NCBI GenBank assembly: GCA_949987565.1
Contig: OX465112.1
Span: 11,982,536-12,046,535 of the forward strand
Length of the DNA stretch: 64,000 nt
Direction of reading: 5' to 3'
Origin: Luidia sarsii
Taxonomy: Eukaryota > Echinodermata > Asteroidea > Paxillosida > Luidiidae
The notes below the pieces were generated by a model. It was given only the letters and a program-made list of their open reading frames with translations. It did not search any database and had not been told where the DNA came from. Shown here in pieces: positions 24,401 through 33,400 of the stretch; position 1 is the stretch's first letter, and every line of letters begins with the position of its first letter. The position numbers were made by a program, and so were the translations under genes.

Positions 24401-27400
24401 CTTTTTCTACCGCAGCCAAGCGGTAACTTACCGTGACATTCCTGAATGGTAGTCTACCGCGCGTTCCCACGTGGACTTTTTTTACGCTGACGGAAATTTT
24501 ATTCGCCTTGCAGCAAGGAGAATGTCCGATTATTGAGGGTGCTGTGTACAGTAACCTTTGCCCTGATGGGAGGGATATGACGTACTTTTCGCGCTAAAAT
24601 CTTAAAGTTGTATAGCCAGCTACCGACATGTACATGTACTGACTACAGTAGCACGTACTACTGCTGCTGGATACAACACGCCACATTGTATTTTGATTGA
24701 TTGAAATAAAGCACCTTTTCTATTGATGACTCCTTTGAAATGTGAAATTTAATATAATATACAACATTAAATTTGAAAAAAATAAATAAGGACACAAATG
24801 TTTAATTAGGTCATTTGAATGAGGTCAAAGGTCTAGGTTGCAGGTTCGATCCCATGGGATGCAACAGTACATTTTTCCTCTTCAAATTACCAAGTACAAA
24901 CCCAACCAATAGGTATCTGAAATTTGAACGAAAAATCATCTGGTGCGTATGGCGTGTCGTGGGTGTCCCAGGGTCTGTTACCTCAAGGTTGCAGGTTCGA
25001 TCCCCAGGGTTGCAACAGTTAAATTTTTCTTCTTCAAATTACCAAGTACAAACCCAACCTATAAGTATCTGAAATTTCGACCAAAAGTCAACTGGTGTGC
25101 ATGGCGTGTCGTGGGTGTCCCAGGGTCTGAAACTTCAAGGTTGCAAGTTCGATCCCCAGTTATGTAACGTAACATTTTTCTTCTTCAAATTACCAAGTAC
25201 ACACCCAACCTATAAGTATCTGAAATTTCGACAAAAAGTCAACTGGCGTACATGGCGTGTCGTGGGTGTCCCAGGGTCTGAAACATCAAGGTTGCAAGTT
25301 CGATCCCCAGTTATGTAACGTAACGTTTTTCTTCTTCAAATTACCAAGTACAAACCCAACCTATAAGTATCTGAAATTTCTACCAAAAGTCAACTGGTGC
25401 GCATGGCGTGTCGTGGGTGTCCCAGGGTCTGTCACTTCAAGGTTGCAGGTTCGATCCCTAGTTATGTAACGTAACGTTTTTCTTCAAATTACCAAGTACA
25501 AACCCAACCTATAAGTATCTGAAATTTCGACCAAAAGTCAACTGGGGCGCATGGCGTGTCGTGGGTGTCCCAGGGTCTGTAACCTCAAGGTTGCAGGTTC
25601 GATCCCCGGGGATGTAACGTGAAATTTTTCTTCTTCAAATTACAAAGTACAAACCCAACCTATAAGTATCTGAAATTTCGACCCAAAGTCAACTGGTGCG
25701 CATGGCGTGTCGTGGGTGTCACAGGGTCTGTTACCTCAAGGTTGCAGGTTCGATCCCCAGGGATGTAACGTAAAATTTTTCTTCTTCATATTACAAAGTA
25801 CAAACCCAACCTATAAGTATCTGAATTTTCGACCAAAAGTCAACTGGTGCGTATGGCGTGTCATGGATGTCCCAGGGTCTGTAACCTCAAGGTTGCAGGT
25901 TCGATCCCCAGGGAAGTCGAGTCTTGAATTTAATGTTTTTAAATTCTATTAAGGTTACCGAAGGTTTAAATAGATTGTTTTATTAGGGGTGGGTGGGCGG
26001 GACTCATGAGGCTAGAGGTTCAGTGGCTCGACTGGGAACCTCAAGGCCGAGGGTTCGATCCCGGGTGGATGCAGGCCTCCCCAGAAACCCAGGCCTCCCC
26101 AGATCAACCGGCCTCCCCAGATCAACCAGCCTCCTCAGAAACCCTGGCCTCGCCAGATCACCAACCCGCGGCGGTTCGGAGACCTGTGGCGCCCCCTCTA
26201 CCCCACTAGATAAAATAAAATAAAATGGAATTTTACCCTTTTTAAGACAGGTTAGATGTCGAAAAAAAAGTTAAAAGGCATTCTTTATTTCATTTGAAAC
26301 TCGAACAAGGACCCTGACATCGCCAGGACTCGAACTCGGGTCACCAAGTTAGAAGTTCGAGAGTGTATCCGCTACACCAACACGTCCTTCTTACTTAAAA
26401 AATTTGGAACTAATATATGAAGCATCGTATTGAAAGTTAAAGGAAAATGTATAAGTACAAACAGTATATAAGTACAAGAACTGCTATCTACAGTAGGTCA
26501 ACAGTTCCAACTACATGTACAAGTGGGAATGAAGTTTCAAATACAAAATTTACCATCGTAATTTCTAAAGTGAAATTGAAATGTTTACTAAAGTCTCCAT
26601 TTTGTGGGTACCTTAAATTTTGTTTTACGAATTTAGCCAAACACGAGCAGAATGTGTTTTAAAATGTTAAACAATGAATATCCTCTCAGTGGGATGGAAC
26701 TACAGGAAACTTGGCCAATCGTTTTGATTTGAATCTCCGAAATACTAAAAGTCACATTGTAAATGAAAACATAAAATGAGTTATTAATGTACTTGAAACA
26801 AACGAATGACACAGGAAACATGTTAATTTACTGTATTATACAGAGGAATATTCTTATTTCAATCTCACCATCCACTGACCATCTATGAAATGTCATTAAA
26901 ACCAGAATAGAGCATAGTTAAATCATTCAAACACAGCATGAATTACTGCACCAATACCTTGTCTTCACATCTGTGAATGACTTTAAAGATTTTATCGACC
27001 TCTTAACCCTAAACCCTTGTTGAAGAACGCAAATGAAACCTCTTGAATCAGTATGAAGTGGTTAAGGTCAAATTTATTTTAAATGCATCTAACACAGATG
27101 AAAATAAATCAAATGTCCTTCCCAGTCTCCCTCAAAGTATTCCCACGGTTTTTGATTGAACGGAACTGCAGCATTTTATAGAGCTTAATGACTACACACA
27201 GCTTCGCTAACATGTGTAAAAGTGTTTGTAGATCGACAGTTCGAGACTATACGCAATCCCCACGCATAATTCTACCAGTGATCAAAGCGAAAGACATAAA
27301 TATGTGTGGAGGCCGGCTGGGGACTGCTGGTGGATGCAGGGAATGAAACCACACCCACCAACACATCGGGGATTCGAGGATACCCCTGGTGTTATTCTAT

Positions 27401-30400
27401 AATCAGCAAGCGGTGCACGACGGTGCACGAAGGAGGGACAGGCACATTGTTGGGAATCAATCTAACAATTACAATGACAAAGAAAAGAGAGAAAAATAAA
27501 GAAATGACGTTACATTTTAACATCAAGCACCAGTCAGACCCCAGGCAAATATACGTCAATCAATCATAAATATCTTGAAGAGGGATACCGGTACCTACGA
27601 AAAGGAGTTACTAGTGGGTAAGGCCCAACTTCATTGCAAATCTCTCTTCAATTTATATAATTCATTAGGGGGAAAAATCAAGAATTTCTAAAGTCAGAGG
27701 AATGACAAAGGATTATCTGATTCGAATTCTGCCATTTGTCAGTGATGAATTATCCTATACACTTACGTAGTGATTTTGGGTCAGTTACACGCTGTATGAA
27801 ATGAGGGATTGCTCTCTGAAAACACTAATTTCAGGGATTAAATCCAATAATTGAAATTCTGGGACTACATCATTGAAAAACTGTTGTTATCTATTGAAGT
27901 AATGTCATGTGATGACCTAGAAATTAAAGACAACACTCTTAGGAATTGGCTATAATTATACACAAAAAATAATTAAATTACGGACGTATCGGAGCTTTGG
28001 ACCAGAAATGGTGGTAAACATACGAAATTATTACAATCTGACAAGACACACAACGCCACTGTCTCAACTTGGCCGGCCGAGGGCCTCCATTAACTTTGAC
28101 TCGCAACGGAAAACGGGACGTAAAATCATAGTTTATTCCAAGTTTGCACGAAAATACCCAGTCCATCTATGTCTTTATTTGTGCTATGGTTCCTAGTTTT
28201 ACAAAATATTCCCTTTTTATTGGTGGTGCTATGAGATAAAAGAAGAATTTTACCTGTAATCAGCAAGCGGTGCACGACGAGCGACCAAGGAGGGACAGGC
28301 ACATTGTTGGGAATGTCGTGTCGTCGCTTGGTGGCGCTGGTGTGCGATCACTTGATGGCATTAAATTTTGCTATCTTTACATCCTTCTTTTTACATAAGC
28401 AAAGAATTATAACATTTTTTTCACACATTATAATGGTATAAAATTTAAAAAATGTCTATTAATATTTTTTAGTTAAGATTGAAATGATTGAACAAGCCTA
28501 ATTGACCAATCAGACGGGGTTGTCTCCGGCCGTTGTGATGTTACACCCCCCCCCACAATAATCGGCGGTCCCTTCGAAAAGATGGCGGGTTGCGGGAACG
28601 CAAATTCGACCACTGAATTCCACGATTTTTCCCTCTTTATGAAACTCGTAGGTGAGTAGCACATAGGTAATTGTAGGTTGTTTTTAACACCCAATCAGAT
28701 AAGCCAACCTTTTTCTGTGCAATTACGAGTGGTAGCACAGAAATGGCTTGTGGGAGCGCGAAAGTGGTGGTATGGTTCCCTGACGCCAACACGCCAGTAC
28801 AGTACAGTACATGTGTATACATTACCATTCATGATCATTCATTTGTAATTGTACGCTGTATACTTATACGTGTACTGTACTTCTCGTCTTCAAGCTCCGT
28901 GAAATCGGTGAATATGACAAGTTTGATTGATTTTGTCAGGCTTTTAACTGGCTCTGATCCCAGTGAAAATACTGAAGAACAATTAACCCTTTAAACTCAG
29001 CCCTGTACAAAAACGGACGCCGGCGTGCGCTAAAATAAATCACTTATAGCTCTTTATCTATCTATCTTTATCTGTTGGTCAAAAGTGGTACCATTGGAAA
29101 TGTGAATAAACAAGCTTTCTAACCATAGTATGGTACCCTATGTCGGACGTATACAAAAAATAAATACGCGATGAAAAAGAAGCCAGACCAATCCTTTTTC
29201 TGTCATTCACAAGCGTTCGCGAGTTTCGGCCCAAAGTGTGCAACTTCCGTTTGAATTATCGCTTCAGAATGCCCCAAAAGAATCATGAAAAGACACTACA
29301 TATTGGCCAGTGTTCCAGAACAACATATGGAGGAGAAGACATTTCAGATAATGTTGAATTTCTTCGATGAGACTGAAGAAAAGACGATATTGAAGTGGCA
29401 TACTAGCTGGATGTATGATTGTTTATCTACCCATGCATGTACATGTACATTGACCAATACACGTTTACAGGCATGGTAACAGATCATTTGAATGGCATCA
29501 TTTGGGGGTAATACTCAAATCTGTCTACATAAAGCCCTTGGAGGATTTATTTCTTCACAGAAATGTAGCTCAATATGTAAGCTTTAGAATAGTATATAAT
29601 GTGATGAGGTTTCTGACAAGAAAAGTGGACTTGTGAGGACAAACTCACAGCACATGCAAAACTCACAAAAATGGGCCTGGGTTTAAAGGGTTTTAAAGAG
29701 GAGACCTTGCAGATCATCATTCACCTCAAACCCGGACATCGTACTACCACTCGTAGTTTCACTTAGTAGAAGAAACCATGACTTAAAGGGGAATGTAAAC
29801 CACAGAAAAATGTTGGCTTATCTGATTGGGTGTTAAAAACAACCTACAATTACCTATGTGCTATCACCTACGAGTTTCATAAAGAGGGAAACATCGTGGA
29901 ATTCAGTGGTCGAATTTGCGTTCCCGCAATCCGCCATCTTTTCGATGGGGCCGCCGATCATTGCGGGGGTGTGACATCACAACGGCCGGAGAAAACCCCG
30001 TCTGATTGGTCAATTAGGCTTGTTCAATAATTTAAATTTTAACTAAAAAATATTAATAGACATTTTTTAAATTTTATACCATTATAATGTGTGAAAAAAT
30101 GTTATAATTCTTTGCATAATAATGTAAAAAGAAGGATGTAAAGATGGCAAAATTTAATTCAATCATTTCAATTTTAACTAAAAATATTAATCGACATTTT
30201 AAAAATTTTATACCTAAATTTGTGAAAAGAAATATTATAATTCTTTGCATATTTATGTGTTTTCCCTGTGATCACTAGTAGAATTATGCGTGGGGATTGC
30301 GTATGGTCTCGAACTCTCGATCTACAAACACTTGTACACGTGTTAGCGAAGCTGTGTGTAGCCATTAAGCTCTATAAAATGTTGCAGTTCTGTTCAATCA

Positions 30401-33400
30401 AAAACCGTGGGAATACTTTGAGGGAGACTGGGAAGGACATTTGATTTATTTTGATCTGTGTTAGATGCTTTAAAATAAATTTGACCTTAACCACTTCATA
30501 CTGATTCAAGAGGTTTCATTTGCGTTCTTCAACAAGGGTTTAGGGTTAAGAGGTCGACAAAATCTTTAAAGTCATTCAAAGATATGAAGACAAGGTATTG
30601 GTGCAGTAATTCATGCTGTGTTTGAATAATTTAACTATGCTCTATTCTGGTTTTGATGACATTTCATAGATGGTCAGTGGATGGTGAGATTGAAATAACA
30701 ATATTCCTCTGTACAGTAAATTAACAATTTTCCTGGGTCATTCGTTTGTTTCAAGTACATTAATAATTCATAGGCCTATATATGTTTTCATTTACAATGT
30801 CACTTTTAGTATTTCGGAGATTCAGATCCAAATGATTGGCTACGTTCCCTGTAATTCCATTCCACTGAGAGGATATTCATTGCCATAACATTTTAAAACA
30901 CATTCTGCTCGTGTTTGGCTAAATTCGTTAATTTTTTATGGTACCCACAAAATGGGGACTTTAGAAAACATGAAAATTTCACTTAAAAAATCACGATGGT
31001 CAATGTTCACTTGTAGTTGGAACTGTTGACATACTGTAGATAGCATTTTTGTACTTATATACAGTTTGTACTTGTATAATTATTTTCTTTTAACTTTCGA
31101 TACGATGCTTTATATATTAGTTCCAAGTTTTTTAAGTAAGAAGGACGTGTTGGTGTAGCGGATACACTCTCTAACTTCTAACTTGGTGACCCGAGTTCGA
31201 GTCCTGGCTATGTCGGGGTCCTTGTTCGAGTTTCAAATTAAATAAATAATGCCTTTTAACTTTTTTTCGACATCTAACCTGTCTTAAAAAGGGTAAAATT
31301 CCATTTTATTTTATTTTATCTAGTGGGGTAGAGGGGGCGCCACAGGTCTCCGAACCGCCGCGGGTTGGTGATCTGGCGAGGCCAGGGATTCTGAGGAGGC
31401 TGGGTGATCTGGGGAGGCCGGTTGATCTGGGGAGGCCTGGGTTTCTGGGGAGGCCTGCATCCACCCGGGATCGAACCCGCGGCCTTGAGGTTCCCAGTCG
31501 AGCCACTGAACCTCTAGCCTCATCTGTCCCGCCCACCCACCCCTAAAAAAACAATCTATTTAAACCTTTGGTTACCTTAATAGAATTTAAAAACATTAAA
31601 TTCAAGACTCGACTTCCCTGGGGATCGAACCTGCAACCTTGAGGTTACAGACCCTGGGACATCCACGACACGCCATACGCACCAGTTGACTTTTGGTCGA
31701 AAATTCTGATACTTATAGGTTGGGTTTATACTTAGTAATTTGAAGAAGAAAAATGTTACGTTACATCTCTGGGGATCGAACCTGCAACCTTGAAGTTACA
31801 GACCCTGGGACACCACGACACGCCATGCGCACCAGTTGACTTTTGGTAGAAATTTCAGATACTTATAGGTTGGGTTTGTACTTTGTAATTTGAAGAAGAA
31901 AAATGTAACTGTTGCATCCCTGGGGATCGAACCTGCAACCTCGAGGTAACAGACCCTAGTAAAACCCACGTCACGCCATGCGCACCAGTTGACTTTTGGT
32001 AGAAATTTCAGATACTTATAGGTTGGGTTTGTACTTCGTAATTTGAAGAAGAAAAATTTTATATTACATCCCTGGGGATCGAACCTGCAACCTTGAAGTT
32101 ACAGACACTGGGACACCCACGACACGCCATGCGCACCAGTTGACTTTTGGTAGAAATTTCAGATACTTATAGGTTGGGTTTGTACTTGGTAATTTGGAGA
32201 AGAAAAATGTTACCTTACATCCCTGGGGATCGAACCTGCAACCTTGAGGTTACAGACCCTGGGACACGCACGACACGCCATGCGCGCCAGTTGATATTTC
32301 GTTCAAATTTCAGATACTTATAGGTTGGGTTTGTACTTGGTAATTTGAAGAAGAAAAATGTTCTGTTACATTCCCGGGGATCGAACCTGCAACCTTGAGG
32401 TTACAGACCCAGGGACACCTACGACACGCCATGCGCACCAGTTGATTTTTGGTCAAAATTTCAGATACTTATAGGTTGGTTTTGTACTTGGTAATTTGGA
32501 GAAGAAAAATGTTACGTTACATCCCTGGGGATCGAACCTGCAACCTTGAGGTTGCAGACCCTGGGACACGCACGACACGCCATGCGCGCCAGTCGATATT
32601 TCGTTCAAATTTCAGATACTTATAGGTTGGGTTTGTACTTGGTAATTTGAAGAAGAAAAATGTTCTGTTACATCCCCGGGGATCGAACCTGCAACCTTGA
32701 GGTTACAGACCCAGGGACACCTACGACACGCCATGCGCACCAGTTGACTTTTGGTCAAAATTTCAGATACTTATAGGTTGGTTTTGTACTTGGTAATTTG
32801 GAGAAGAAAAATGTTACGTTACATCCCTGGGGATCGAACCTGCAACCTTGAGGTTGCAGACCCTGGGACACCCACCAAACGCCGTGCGCACCAGTTGATT
32901 TTTCGTACAAATTTCAGATACTTATAGGTTGGGTTTGTACTTGGTAATTTGAAGAAGAAAAATGTTCTGTTACATCCCCGGGGATCGAACCTGCAACCTT
33001 GAGGTTACAGACCCAGGGACACCTACGACACGCCATGCGCACCAGTTGACTTTTGGTCGAAATTTCAGATACTTATAGGTTGGTTTTGTACTTGGTAATT
33101 TGGAGAAGAAAAATGTTACGTTACATCCCTGGGGATCGAACCTGCAACCTTGAGGTTGCAGACCCTGGGACACCCACCAAACGCCGTGCGCACCAGTTGA
33201 TTTTTCGTACAAATTTCAGATACTTATAGGTTGGGTTTGTAATTGGTAATTTGAAGAAGAAAAATGTACTTTTGCATCCCTTGGGGTCGAATCTGCAACC
33301 TTAAGGTAACAGACCATGGGAAACCCACGACACGCCATGCGCAAAAGTTGACTTTTGGTCGAAATTTCAAATACTTATAGGTTGGGTTTGNNNNNNNNNN

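Larger units (their letters stand above)
24815..33390. repeat. Giant inverted repeat (foldback) in CHT intron 6
   Basis: The left arm (about 24815-28735) reappears in reverse order and complement in the right arm (about 29745-33390). In both arms, from the outside in: a tandem array of units of about 150 bp, a tRNA-headed SINE, a second tRNA-like sequence, about 2 kb of unique sequence, and a 280-base block near the loop. The arms differ by many substitutions, by a roughly 1 kb insertion in the left arm (27304-28352) and by a duplication of about 120 bp in the right arm, so this is not a simple assembly echo. The right arm runs into an N gap, so its true end is unknown. Confidence 0.85.
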
